A stretch of DNA of 64,000 nucleotides from G963676655 sp963676655. GTDB lineage: Bacteria; Verrucomicrobiota; Lentisphaeria; Victivallales; Victivallaceae. The DNA is taken from the NCBI GenBank assembly GCA_963676655.2, contig CAXXKX010000003.1, forward strand, positions 4,588,001-4,652,000, given 5' to 3'. Position 1 is the first letter of the stretch; the number at the start of each line of letters is the position of its first letter. The position numbers and the translations under genes are program-made. Shown here piece after piece: positions 17,529 to 25,586 of this stretch. The notes below the pieces were generated by a model. It had not been told where the DNA came from. It saw only the letters and a program-made list of their open reading frames with translations, and searched no databases.

Positions 17529-18422
17529 TTAGAGTTCGGCTTTGACTTCCGCGATCAGTTTTTCCATACGGCGTCCGTATTCTACGTAGTTGTTGTATTT
17601 GATGTCGGCGTCAGTCAATGACGCGTTCTCATCGTGGAATACTACTGCCAGATGGGGTTCGATCGAGATGCCGCCATCGTAGCCGTTCTGCAGCATGTCT
17701 TTGATGATTTTGCGGACATCGCCGTTGCCGTCTCCGGCATAGGTGAAGACATGTTTGCCGCCGTCTTCCGGCATATAGCCGTCTTTGATATGGATATAGA
17801 CGACGTGATCTCTGACCTTGTCATAGAACTCCCAGGCGCTCTGGTAGATTTCACCTTTGCCCTTGGAACTCCAGTCTTTGTTGAAAACCGGGTTGCCGGT
17901 GTCAAAAACCAGTTTAAACGCCGGAGAATCGATTTCATCCAGCAGGCGCAAGGTGTGCTCGTATGAGAGTCCGCCCCAGTTCATGCAGTTTTCATGCACG
18001 CAGATAACGCCGGCGTCTTCAGCCATCTTAGTCAATACTTTGCAACGTTTGATGACTTCATCGGTGTAGTCCCAACTGTTCGGTTTGAGTTCGTCCGGAA
18101 CGGCGAAACTCATAACCCGGACCATTTTTGTGCCGAGTTTGTGCATACGGGGAATGGCCAGGCGGAATTCTTCGTAGCTTGATTCCGGATCCTCGGTGAT
18201 CGGCTTGGCCCAGTTGGCGATGCCACTGCCGTAGCAGTTGAATTTGACTCCGGAGGCATCGAGTTTGGCGCAGACGTCGTCAAATTCGGCGTCGGCCAGG
18301 GTTGCCAGGTTCTTGTCTCCGAGTTTTCTGGTTTCGATGTTGCTCCAGCCAAGCTCTTTGGTTGCTTTGATCTGAATATCCAGATCAATGCTTGCCTCAT
18401 CGGCAAATCCTGTCATATACAT
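17529..18422 (-). CDS. Sugar phosphate isomerase/epimerase (xylose isomerase-like TIM barrel)
   Basis: A 297-aa cytoplasmic TIM-barrel protein of the AP-endonuclease-2 / sugar isomerase fold. Likely metal ligands lie in VCVHENCMNWGG (Glu), KLVFDTGNPVF (Asp), VVYIHIKDG (His) and GISIEPHLAV (Glu), the usual E-D-H-E set. Family members interconvert keto- and aldo-sugars or inosose intermediates. It follows the Gfo/Idh gene by 42 bp with RBS AAGGAG and is probably co-transcribed with it, a pairing typical of inositol or rare-sugar oxidation. Exact substrate unknown. Confidence 0.82.
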   Translation of the reverse strand: MYMTGFADEASIDLDIQIKATKELGWSNIETRKLGDKNLATLADAEFDDVCAKLDASGVKFNCYGSGIANWAKPITEDPESSYEEFRLAIPRMHKLGTKMVRVMSFAVPDELKPNSWDYTDEVIKRCKVLTKMAEDAGVICVHENCMNWGGLSYEHTLRLLDEIDSPAFKLVFDTGNPVFNKDWSSKGKGEIYQSAWEFYDKVRDHVVYIHIKDGYMPEDGGKHVFTYAGDGNGDVRKIIKDMLQNGYDGGISIEPHLAVVFHDENASLTDADIKYNNYVEYGRRMEKLIAEVKAEL

Positions 18423-18464
18423 TGTAGCTAACTCCTTTTTTGTTGTATGAGTATATTTTATTAC

Positions 18465-19628
18465 TTAAAATGATTTGTTCAAGTCGACAATTTTGGTGTC
18501 GCCGACTTCTTTGACAAAATCGGATTTTTCAATCAGATCCATCAGCATGGCTTTATAGGCTTCACCATCCAGCGGCATTTCAACTGTAACATCGTTCAGG
18601 GCCGAATACAACATGGCATTGCCGAGTTCGACAGATCGAATGCCTTCTGTTCCCGGCGCTACCAGTTTGGTTCCGTTCAGAATGGCGTCGGCAAAATTAC
18701 GGATAATCATGTCGTGCTGCTGGTACGGGGCTTCTTTATATGGGATTTTGCATTCCCATACGCCGGGGCCGGCAAAGCGTTCATCAGTTGTTTTCAGATG
18801 ATGGGATACTTCCTCTTCCGTCCGTCGGAAAGTGATTTCATCATTTTCAACAATAACCAGGCCGCGATTGCAGGCAATTTCAAGCCGGTTGGTGCCGGGA
18901 AACTCACAGGTGTTGGTGATAAACGCGCCGGTGGCGCCGTTGGGGAAGTCGCAAATAGCGGTGATTTCATCTTCGACTTCGATTTTGTGGTATTTGCCCA
19001 GCGCTCCGAATGCCCGAATCCGGGTCGGCAGGCCGAACAGCCATTGGAAAAGGTCGAGCTGATGCGGGCACTGGTTGGTCAGGACGCCGCCGCCTTCGCC
19101 TTCCCAGGTGGCGCGCCAGCCGCCTGAATCATAGTAGGCCTGAGTACGATACCAGGTGGTAATAACCCAGGTAACCCGGAATATCTGGCCCAGTTCGCCG
19201 CTGTCGATAAGCTGTTTCAATTTTTGATAAAGCCCAAGGGTGCGTTGATTGAACATTGCGGCAAAGAGCAGGTCGGGATGCTTTGCCGCTTCGTCGTTCA
19301 TCAACTGGGCGTCCGCTTTGTGGACCGCGACCGGTTTTTCGGTCAGGACATGCAGGCCTTTTTGCAGGGCCTTAATGGTCAAAGTGGTGTGCGCGTAATG
19401 CGGAGTACAGATAAATACGGCCTCGATCAGGCCGGAGTCGAACATTTCGGTTGCGTTGGTGAATACCACGGCGTCGACAATTTTCGCGGCATTTTCCGCC
19501 CGGTCTTTTTCGAGGTCGCAGATTGCGGTCACGTTGATAGAGTCCATCTCCTTGATCCGGTGGATATGGCCGGTTCCCATGCCTCCGGCTCCCACGAGCC
19601 CGAGTCTTAGTTGTTTTTTCTCGCTCAT
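18465..19628 (-). CDS. Gfo/Idh/MocA-family NAD(P)-dependent dehydrogenase
   Basis: A 387-aa oxidoreductase. The Rossmann start is LRLGLVGAGGMGTGHIHRI (residues 6-24), the EKP motif is LTEKPVAVH, and the catalytic-region glycines follow in GGVLTNQCPHQLDLFQWLFG. Family enzymes oxidise or reduce sugar and cyclitol carbons. It sits between the GntR regulator (34 bp upstream) and the sugar isomerase. The three likely form one regulated catabolic unit. The specific sugar cannot be named. Confidence 0.87.
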   Translation of the reverse strand: MSEKKQLRLGLVGAGGMGTGHIHRIKEMDSINVTAICDLEKDRAENAAKIVDAVVFTNATEMFDSGLIEAVFICTPHYAHTTLTIKALQKGLHVLTEKPVAVHKADAQLMNDEAAKHPDLLFAAMFNQRTLGLYQKLKQLIDSGELGQIFRVTWVITTWYRTQAYYDSGGWRATWEGEGGGVLTNQCPHQLDLFQWLFGLPTRIRAFGALGKYHKIEVEDEITAICDFPNGATGAFITNTCEFPGTNRLEIACNRGLVIVENDEITFRRTEEEVSHHLKTTDERFAGPGVWECKIPYKEAPYQQHDMIIRNFADAILNGTKLVAPGTEGIRSVELGNAMLYSALNDVTVEMPLDGEAYKAMLMDLIEKSDFVKEVGDTKIVDLNKSF

Positions 19629-19662
19629 TGCACTTTCCTGTATTGGTTTCAGGGTTGAATAA

Positions 19663-20691
19663 TTATTTAACGATCAATTTTGTCGGTACTTGTACTGCGA
19701 ACTGTTCTCCGCCCTTATGGGAAAAGACCCATTCGAATGCGGTTTGTTCAATTTTACTCCATTGCTGCTGGAGCATTGCCACGCCGGCGGTTCCTTCAAT
19801 CCTTGAGTCATAGTCAAAGCAGACAATGTTGAAATCCTTTCCGGGAATCTTGTTGCGTCGCATAGCCGCAGACAAAAGCGGCTGCAGGGCGGTGGAGTAT
19901 GACAGAAAAATATTCTTCGGGGCGTCTTTGGTAAATATTCTATCCGCGATTTGCTCGATATTGCTGATAATGTCAAGACCTCGAAGCCGCGGAATTTCGC
20001 ACAGGAACCTTGAATCAAGTTGTAAACCCATTTCCACCGCCAGTTCGTAGCAGGCAAGTTGACGTTCGCCGATATACTGGAAGTCCGGGTCGTATTTTTC
20101 AAAAAGACAGGTAATTCGGGAGTCCCCGTGCTTGACTAGCCATTCCAATCCCTCGCGAATTGATTTTTTTGTGTCGGTTGTGACAAAATCATAGTCACGA
20201 TAGCGCCGGCCAACTAGTATCTGCCTGATTCCGGCATGTCGCAGGTTGTCCAGCAGTAGCAGTTCGGCATAAGTCGGGCGTTGCCAGATGACCGCGGTCC
20301 CCGGGCTCATGAAACGACCGATGTGGACTGCAACGTCACTGATATTATACATATGACAAGGAATATGGTCTTGAATATTCGCGGCCATCCGGCAGGCAAT
20401 TTCCGCCAGACTGCGATCGGCGCGAACCGCGTCATAATCGCCAACCAGCATTACCTGCGATAGTCCGCCTTTTCTTGCTTTATCCGAGGCGGGGTACGTT
20501 CCGCTGCCGCGCCTGCTTTCCAGAAAACCGTCCTTGACCAGTTCGTTTATGGCCCGGTCAACAGTCATGCGGGAGCACTTGAAACGCCGCATGTACTGAT
20601 GCCGTGACGGTAATGCCCGGTCGTCTCTGTAGACGCCGGAATTCAGTTCCCGCAAAATCTTGTCTTTAATTGTTTGCACTTTGCTGATCAT
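19663..20691 (-). CDS. GntR-type regulator with LacI-like sugar-sensing domain
   Basis: A 342-aa repressor-like protein. Residues 1-70 are a GntR winged helix (LPSRHQYMRRFKCSRMTVDRA, then LVKDGFLESRRGSGTYPA). The remaining 260 aa resemble the periplasmic-binding-protein fold used by LacI regulators (VMLVGDYDAVRADRS... FDYDSRIEGTAGVAMLQQQW). This AraR-like architecture senses sugars. It heads the dehydrogenase-isomerase unit and is divergent from three TPR genes. The promoter predicts almost no 5' leader. Confidence 0.85.
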   Translation of the reverse strand: MISKVQTIKDKILRELNSGVYRDDRALPSRHQYMRRFKCSRMTVDRAINELVKDGFLESRRGSGTYPASDKARKGGLSQVMLVGDYDAVRADRSLAEIACRMAANIQDHIPCHMYNISDVAVHIGRFMSPGTAVIWQRPTYAELLLLDNLRHAGIRQILVGRRYRDYDFVTTDTKKSIREGLEWLVKHGDSRITCLFEKYDPDFQYIGERQLACYELAVEMGLQLDSRFLCEIPRLRGLDIISNIEQIADRIFTKDAPKNIFLSYSTALQPLLSAAMRRNKIPGKDFNIVCFDYDSRIEGTAGVAMLQQQWSKIEQTAFEWVFSHKGGEQFAVQVPTKLIVK

Positions 20692-20700
20692 AATAAATAT

Positions 20701-20729
20701 AATATACCGGGTTCATTGAATTGAAACAA
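20701..20729 (-). promoter_or_regulatory. Promoter of the GntR operon, near-leaderless
   Basis: Minus strand TTGTTT (20729-20724), 17 bp, TATATT (20706-20701). The start point would be near 20694, only 2-4 nt before the ATG at 20691, and no Shine-Dalgarno is present. Confidence 0.5.
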
Positions 20730-20850
20730 GAAAAGATTATGATAAAACAGGCAAAAAGTTGCCTTGTTGCCTGTTTTGTGTATTTGTAAAATTATTGATT
20801 GAGCTTCAAGATTTCCAATAAAGTTAAAACATAACTTGACTTTTAATTGA

Positions 20851-20871
20851 TGACATATTATTGGTATGTCA
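20851..20871. promoter_or_regulatory. Inverted repeat, candidate operator in the GntR-TPR intergenic region
   Basis: TGACATA (20851-20857), 7 bp, TATGTCA (20865-20871), a perfect 7-bp dyad with a 21-bp footprint. It lies about 75 bp before the first TPR gene and overlaps a TTGACT (20836-20841) / TATTAT (20856-20861) pair whose 14-bp spacing is too short for a normal promoter. Confidence 0.45.
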
Positions 20872-20945
20872 AGGAATAACAAATAATTCCTGTAAGACAA
20901 TCGCCGCATATCCATAATGTAAAAAACTGCAAAGAGAGGTCCATC

Positions 20946-22196
20946 ATGATCAAGCAACTTATGCTGTTGTCTGCAATTTGCGCCGCGTCCGGAGTTTGTG
21001 CTTCAGCTTACAGTGATGCTTACAGCGCTGCCGGCAAAGAGGAAAAAGCAAAAAAATATGAGGTGGCCGCGACCAGTTATATTGCCGCCGCTGATGTCGC
21101 TGACAAGCCTGATGAAAAGGCCAATGCTTATTTTCGGGCCGCGGAATGCATGCGTATCAAGAAAGATTATCCGGCATCAATGGATTTTTTCAAAAAAATG
21201 CTGGCGGTGAAGGGGGCGTCTCCATACTACAAAGGCCTGGCTCAGATGAGAATCGGTCAAACCTTGTACTGGCAGAGAAAATATGCCGAAGCTATTCCGG
21301 AATTAGAAAAAGCAGTTGCCATCGAAAAGATACATCCGCATCATAAGGCCGATGCAATGATGCATATTGGCTATTCAAACTATAATCTAAAAAAATATGA
21401 CGACGCGTATAAGGTCATGGATAAGGTAGTCGCAGATGAGAAGGCCCGTCCGGACCAGCGTTCTGCCGCTCAGTTATATAAAGGGCATGCTTTAAAGAAC
21501 CAAAAGAAATATGATGAAGCAATTGTCGAATATAAGAAAGTGGCTACAATCGATAAAGCTCATCCCTCGCATGTTCTTGATTCCCGCCGGCAAATTGGTT
21601 ATACGCTGAATGAGATGAAAAAATATGATGAGGCAATAAAGGTCCTGAATGAAATAGTTGCCGATCCGAAAGCTGATTCAAATAATAAGGCATACGCGTT
21701 CATTGCGATTGGTAATATTCTGCGTGGTCAGAAAAAAAATGATGAAGCGATTGTTGAATACAAGAAAGTGCTTGATCTGCCGAAAGTTCATCCTCACCGG
21801 AAAAGCGAGGCCCTGTGGCTTATTGGTTATACTTTGCGATCGCAGAAAAAATACGATGAGTCAAACAAAGCATTGGCTGAATGTGTTGCGGTAAAAGACG
21901 GGCATTATTATTATATTTCGGTCGCTCAGTCCTATATCGGGCACAATTTGCGCTCACTAAAGAAATTTCCCGAGGCGATTGCGGCTTTTGAGGTAATTAA
22001 AACCCTGAAACATCCTCATCCGCATCATATATCAGATGCCGATCGCATGATAGGTCATATTTATTTGTATGACCTGAAAGATTATGACAAAGCAAAAGCG
22101 GCGTTTGAAAAGGTAGTTGCTAATAAGGCGGTGCCTGCCTGGCAAAAGAAAGATGCGCAAAGTCAGTTGAAAAAGATCAGTTCAATCAAGAAATAA
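20946..22196 (+). CDS. Secreted TPR protein with histidine-rich 38-residue repeats (copy 1)
   Basis: A 416-aa protein with a signal peptide (cleavage near GVCASA, residue 21), so probably periplasmic. From residue about 90 it is a run of TPR-like helical hairpins with a period of 38 residues rather than 34. Units begin with motifs such as HPHHKADA, HPSHVLDS, HPHRKSEA or HPHHISDA, then IG, then KKYDEAI, then YKKV. The His-Pro-x-His at the unit boundary recurs in the two paralogues that follow. RBS AGAGAGG. First gene of a three-gene operon. It may scaffold protein complexes or bind metal; function unknown. Confidence 0.8.
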   Translation: MIKQLMLLSAICAASGVCASAYSDAYSAAGKEEKAKKYEVAATSYIAAADVADKPDEKANAYFRAAECMRIKKDYPASMDFFKKMLAVKGASPYYKGLAQMRIGQTLYWQRKYAEAIPELEKAVAIEKIHPHHKADAMMHIGYSNYNLKKYDDAYKVMDKVVADEKARPDQRSAAQLYKGHALKNQKKYDEAIVEYKKVATIDKAHPSHVLDSRRQIGYTLNEMKKYDEAIKVLNEIVADPKADSNNKAYAFIAIGNILRGQKKNDEAIVEYKKVLDLPKVHPHRKSEALWLIGYTLRSQKKYDESNKALAECVAVKDGHYYYISVAQSYIGHNLRSLKKFPEAIAAFEVIKTLKHPHPHHISDADRMIGHIYLYDLKDYDKAKAAFEKVVANKAVPAWQKKDAQSQLKKISSIKK

Positions 22197-22220
22197 TCAT
22201 TACAAAGGAGGACTGTCTCA

Positions 22221-23357
22221 ATGAAAAAGCAACTATTAACCGCAATTACAGTCGCAGCTGCCGCAGGTGTTTATGCTTCCGCGTACAGTGATGCAATGAA
22301 AGCAGCGGAGCAAGAGTTAAAGACAAAAAAATATAAGGTTGCCGTGACCAGTTTTGTGGCGGCGGCCGATGTGGCTGACAAGCCTGATGAAAAAGCCAAT
22401 GCATATTACCGTGCCGGCGAGTGCTCCCGGACATTGAGAAATTATCCGGATGCCAATAAATTTTATAATAAGATACTGGAGGTAAAGGGAGTCAGCCCTT
22501 ATTATGAGGGATTGGCAAAGATGCGTATCGGGCAATGTCTGTATTGGCAAAGAAAGTATGCTGAGGCAATCCCGGAGTTGGAAAAAGCCGCTGCGGTCAA
22601 AGGAGCTCATCCGCATCATGTTTCAGATTCTCTGATGCATATCGGGTATTGTCAATATAATACAAAACAGTATGATGCTGCTCTAATAACTTTCGATAAA
22701 GTGATCGCAGATCCCAAAGCTCACCCGAATCACCATTCTTACGCCCTGATTTTTCGCGGTCTTACTAAGAAAGCCCAGAAAAAATACGATGAGGCGATTG
22801 CCGAGTTCAAACAGGTTGTTGACAATCCCAAAAATCATCCGCACCATATTTCAAGCGCCCAGGTCAATATCGGCAACTGTCTGCGAGACCAGAAAAAATA
22901 CGAAGAATCGATTGTCGAATATGAAAAAGTTATTGTAATGCCCAAAGCCCATCCCAGCCACAAATCGGATGCGCAAAGACTGATTGGTCATTCTTTACGG
23001 GATATGAAAAAATATGACGAATCAACCAAAGCATTTGAAAAAGTCCTTGTCATGAAAGACGCAAACCCCTATCACGTCCATGTTGCTTTGATTTACATTG
23101 GTCATAATTACAATAGTTTGAAAAAACCGGACAAGGCGGTTGAATATTTCGCGAAAGCGGCGGCCAACCCCAAGTCACATCCTCACTGGCTGTCAGATGC
23201 CCTTTATAACGAAGGTAACGCTTATTATACTTTAAAGCAGTATGATAAGGCAAAGGCTGCCTATGAGAAAATCCTGGCCAATCCGAAATCCAATCCGTAC
23301 CACATCAAAAAGGCGAAAGAAAAAATCAAGCAAATTGATGCTTTAAATAAAAAATAA
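22221..23357 (+). CDS. Secreted TPR protein with histidine-rich 38-residue repeats (copy 2)
   Basis: A 378-aa paralogue of the preceding gene, with signal peptide ending VYASA and the same opening (YSDAMKAAEQELKTKKY versus YSDAYSAAGKEEKAKKY). Repeat boundaries read HPHHVSDS, HPNHHSYA, HPHHISSA, HPSHKSDA, NPYHVHVA, HPHWLSDA and NPYHIKKA, so one unit fewer than copy 1. A very strong RBS (AAAGGAGG) lies 24 bp after the first gene. Clearly made by duplication and then diverged. Tandem copies with different repeat numbers suggest a filamentous or multi-partner scaffold (inference). Confidence 0.8.
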   Translation: MKKQLLTAITVAAAAGVYASAYSDAMKAAEQELKTKKYKVAVTSFVAAADVADKPDEKANAYYRAGECSRTLRNYPDANKFYNKILEVKGVSPYYEGLAKMRIGQCLYWQRKYAEAIPELEKAAAVKGAHPHHVSDSLMHIGYCQYNTKQYDAALITFDKVIADPKAHPNHHSYALIFRGLTKKAQKKYDEAIAEFKQVVDNPKNHPHHISSAQVNIGNCLRDQKKYEESIVEYEKVIVMPKAHPSHKSDAQRLIGHSLRDMKKYDESTKAFEKVLVMKDANPYHVHVALIYIGHNYNSLKKPDKAVEYFAKAAANPKSHPHWLSDALYNEGNAYYTLKQYDKAKAAYEKILANPKSNPYHIKKAKEKIKQIDALNKK

Positions 23358-23371
23358 ACAGGAGAAGAACA

Positions 23372-24403
23372 ATGAAAAAAATTCTCGCAACAATAACAGT
23401 TGCAAGTCTTTCAATGGGACTTTTCGCTTCTGCTTTCACCGACGCTTATCAGGCTGCTAATAAAGAGGAAAAAGCTCGGAAATTGCAGACCGCGGTTACC
23501 AGTTACCTTTCCGCCGCTGATGTGGCTGAAAAGCCGACTGATAAGGCCAATGCCTATTTCCGGGCAGGGGAGTGCATGCGGCAAATTCCCGGTAAATGGC
23601 TTGACGCTGTCGGATATTATAAAAAAGAATTGGAAGTAAAAGGCGCCAGTGCAAACCAAAAGAGCGGAGCCCAGCTAAGGATCGGGCAATGCTATTATTG
23701 GAATAGAAAAAATGCCGAAGCAATACCGGAACTGGAAAAGGTCCAGTCAATGCCTGGTGCTCATCCGCACCACATTTCCGATTCATTATCCCATATCGGA
23801 TTGGCAAATATGAGATTGAAGAAATATGACGAGGCCACTGCTGCCTTTAATAAAGCTCTGGCTGTTCAAAAAATTCACCCCAATAATATTTCCACAGCGC
23901 AGTTGGGACTTGGTCATTGCGCCCGCGAACAGAAGAATTATGATGAAGCTATCGCGGAATATCAGAAAGTGGCGGGCATTGCGAAGGTTCACCCGCACCA
24001 TGCTTCCGATGCGTTAAGATATATCGGAATGTGTTATTACGAACAGAAGAAGTATCCTGAAGCGATCAAAGCTTATGAACAGTGTATCGCGGCAAAAGGT
24101 GCTCATCCTTACCATGTTTACAACTCTTCTATGTACATCGGTCATTCCTTGCGCAATCAGAAAAAGTATCCGGAAGCCGTGGCGGCTTACGAGAAGGCTG
24201 TGACGTGTACAAAGAAAATGCACCCGCATTGGGTCTCGGATGCTCATCGCTATATCGGTCACGTATATTTGTATAACCTGAAAGATTATCCTAAAGCCAA
24301 AGCGGCTTTCGAACAGGTTCTTAATGATAAAGGCGCGCATCCTTCTCATGTAAATGATGCGAAGAATCAGCTTAAAAAGATTGAAAAGCTAACTAAAAAA
24401 TAA
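23372..24403 (+). CDS. Secreted TPR protein with histidine-rich 38-residue repeats (copy 3)
   Basis: A 343-aa paralogue of the two preceding genes. Signal peptide ends LFASA; mature start FTDAYQAANKEEKARKL. Units begin HPHHISDS, HPNNISTA, HPHHASDA, HPYHVYNS, HPHWVSDA, HPSHVNDA. It starts 15 bp after copy 2 with RBS CAGGAG and ends at a strong terminator. The three copies shorten by about one repeat each along the operon (416, 378, 343 aa). Confidence 0.8.
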   Translation: MKKILATITVASLSMGLFASAFTDAYQAANKEEKARKLQTAVTSYLSAADVAEKPTDKANAYFRAGECMRQIPGKWLDAVGYYKKELEVKGASANQKSGAQLRIGQCYYWNRKNAEAIPELEKVQSMPGAHPHHISDSLSHIGLANMRLKKYDEATAAFNKALAVQKIHPNNISTAQLGLGHCAREQKNYDEAIAEYQKVAGIAKVHPHHASDALRYIGMCYYEQKKYPEAIKAYEQCIAAKGAHPYHVYNSSMYIGHSLRNQKKYPEAVAAYEKAVTCTKKMHPHWVSDAHRYIGHVYLYNLKDYPKAKAAFEQVLNDKGAHPSHVNDAKNQLKKIEKLTKK

Positions 24404-24423
24404 GTCTGTTTTTCTTACTGATA

Positions 24424-24457
24424 AAGCGGCGATTTGAAAAAATCGTCGCTTTTTTTA
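24424..24457 (+). terminator. Rho-independent terminator of the TPR operon
   Basis: AAGCGGCGATTT (24424-24435) pairs with AAATCGTCGCTT (24440-24451) around a GAAA-type loop with one G-T wobble, then TTTTTT. Confidence 0.9.
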
Positions 24458-24467
24458 TATTGATTCC

Positions 24468-24495
24468 TTGACAATATACCGGTGTCATGTATATT
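24468..24495 (+). promoter_or_regulatory. Promoter of the LacI-Gfo/Idh unit
   Basis: TTGACA (24468-24473), 16 bp, TATATT (24490-24495). It starts only 10 bases after the preceding terminator. The predicted start point falls inside the first operator. Confidence 0.7.
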
Positions 24496-24498
24496 AGA

Positions 24499-24512
24499 CG
24501 CCAACGTTGGCG
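24499..24512. promoter_or_regulatory. LacI-type operator 1
   Basis: A perfect 14-bp palindrome, CGCCAACGTTGGCG, centred at the predicted transcription start. The central CG and the half-site are typical of LacI-family operators. The regulator gene follows, so autorepression is likely. Confidence 0.7.
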
Positions 24513-24556
24513 AAGCTTGGTTCTTTCCAATCTTCGCTTTTTTATTTAATTAATTG

Positions 24557-24570
24557 CGCCAACGATGGCG
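24557..24570. promoter_or_regulatory. LacI-type operator 2
   Basis: CGCCAACGATGGCG, one central mismatch from operator 1, 58 bp downstream of it and 21 bp before the LacI start codon. The spacing would allow looping or cooperative binding. Confidence 0.65.
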
Positions 24571-24590
24571 ATGGTGAGGCGATTTGATTA

Positions 24591-25544
24591 ATGGCTGCAG
24601 TTACGCTCAAACAACTTGCTGAAATGACCGGATATTCGATCCGGAGCGTCAACCGCGCCTTGAAAGGTCAGCCTGGAATTGGCGACGATGCGCGTAAAGA
24701 GATTCTGGCCGCGGCAAAACGGGCCGGTTACACGCCAAATATCGCTGCCCGCAATCTGCGTAAAAAGCAAAGTAACTTCGTCGGGATTATTGTCCCGGAT
24801 AACGGTCTTGAAATTCAAGGTAAAAAACTGCTCGCATTGCAATATGAACTTGAAAAAGAGGACTTTTATCCGATTCTCGGCATATTCGATGGAGATAACC
24901 GGCGTTTAAAGAAAACCTTGCGTGAATGGGCCGGGCTGGTTGGAACTGTGGTTTTTATGAAGTGGAGTGAAACAATTGATCCGGATCGTTTTCTGTCCGG
25001 CCTGCCTCAGCGTTTCATCTTTATCGACAGCCCGGTTTACGGTGACAACCAGGCCACAATTAATATTGATCGTTCCAGCGGGATCAGAACCGGTATAGCC
25101 AAATTGATTGAAAAAGGGCATCGCTGCATTGCCCGCTGTGGTAATATACGCTCTTCACGCAGCGGTTTTGATGAGGCGTTTAAAAATACGCTTGATTGCG
25201 AAAAAGTTTTTATTCCCACCCGGGGGCTTGCCTTCGAGGATGGCTATGAAGTCGGCCGGGAACTTATTAAACGAAAAGTCGATGCGGTTTTTTTTGACAC
25301 TGACCGGATGGCGCTGGGTTTTTTTAAATATGCCATGGAAAACGGCATTACGATTCCTGATCATATCGCGGTTATCGGTTTTGATGATGATACTGCCGGT
25401 CAGTACGCGTTTCCCGGGTTGAGCACAGTCGCGCATCCGATCGCCGAAATAAGCCGGAAAACAGTTGAATTTACAAAATCTCCTCTGTCCAAGCCCGGAC
25501 AGGTGGTTTTGAATACGGAATTTATCCAGAGAGAAAGTTCTTGA
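24591..25544 (+). CDS. LacI-family transcriptional regulator
   Basis: A 317-aa repressor. Residues 1-60 are the LacI helix-turn-helix and hinge (VTLKQLAEMTGYSIRSVNRA, then AAKRAGYTPNIAARNLRKK), with YSIRSVNR as recognition helix. The rest is the sugar-binding core (FVGIIVPDNGL..., DHIAVIGFDDDTAGQYAFPG, LSTVAHPIAEI). Two palindromic operators lie between its promoter and start codon. The Gfo/Idh gene follows after 42 bp, so the sensed ligand is probably that enzyme's sugar substrate. Confidence 0.9.
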   Translation: MAAVTLKQLAEMTGYSIRSVNRALKGQPGIGDDARKEILAAAKRAGYTPNIAARNLRKKQSNFVGIIVPDNGLEIQGKKLLALQYELEKEDFYPILGIFDGDNRRLKKTLREWAGLVGTVVFMKWSETIDPDRFLSGLPQRFIFIDSPVYGDNQATINIDRSSGIRTGIAKLIEKGHRCIARCGNIRSSRSGFDEAFKNTLDCEKVFIPTRGLAFEDGYEVGRELIKRKVDAVFFDTDRMALGFFKYAMENGITIPDHIAVIGFDDDTAGQYAFPGLSTVAHPIAEISRKTVEFTKSPLSKPGQVVLNTEFIQRESS

Positions 25545-25586
25545 ACTTGGTCTATATGACCTTAAACAAAAAAAGGAAGCAGACAA

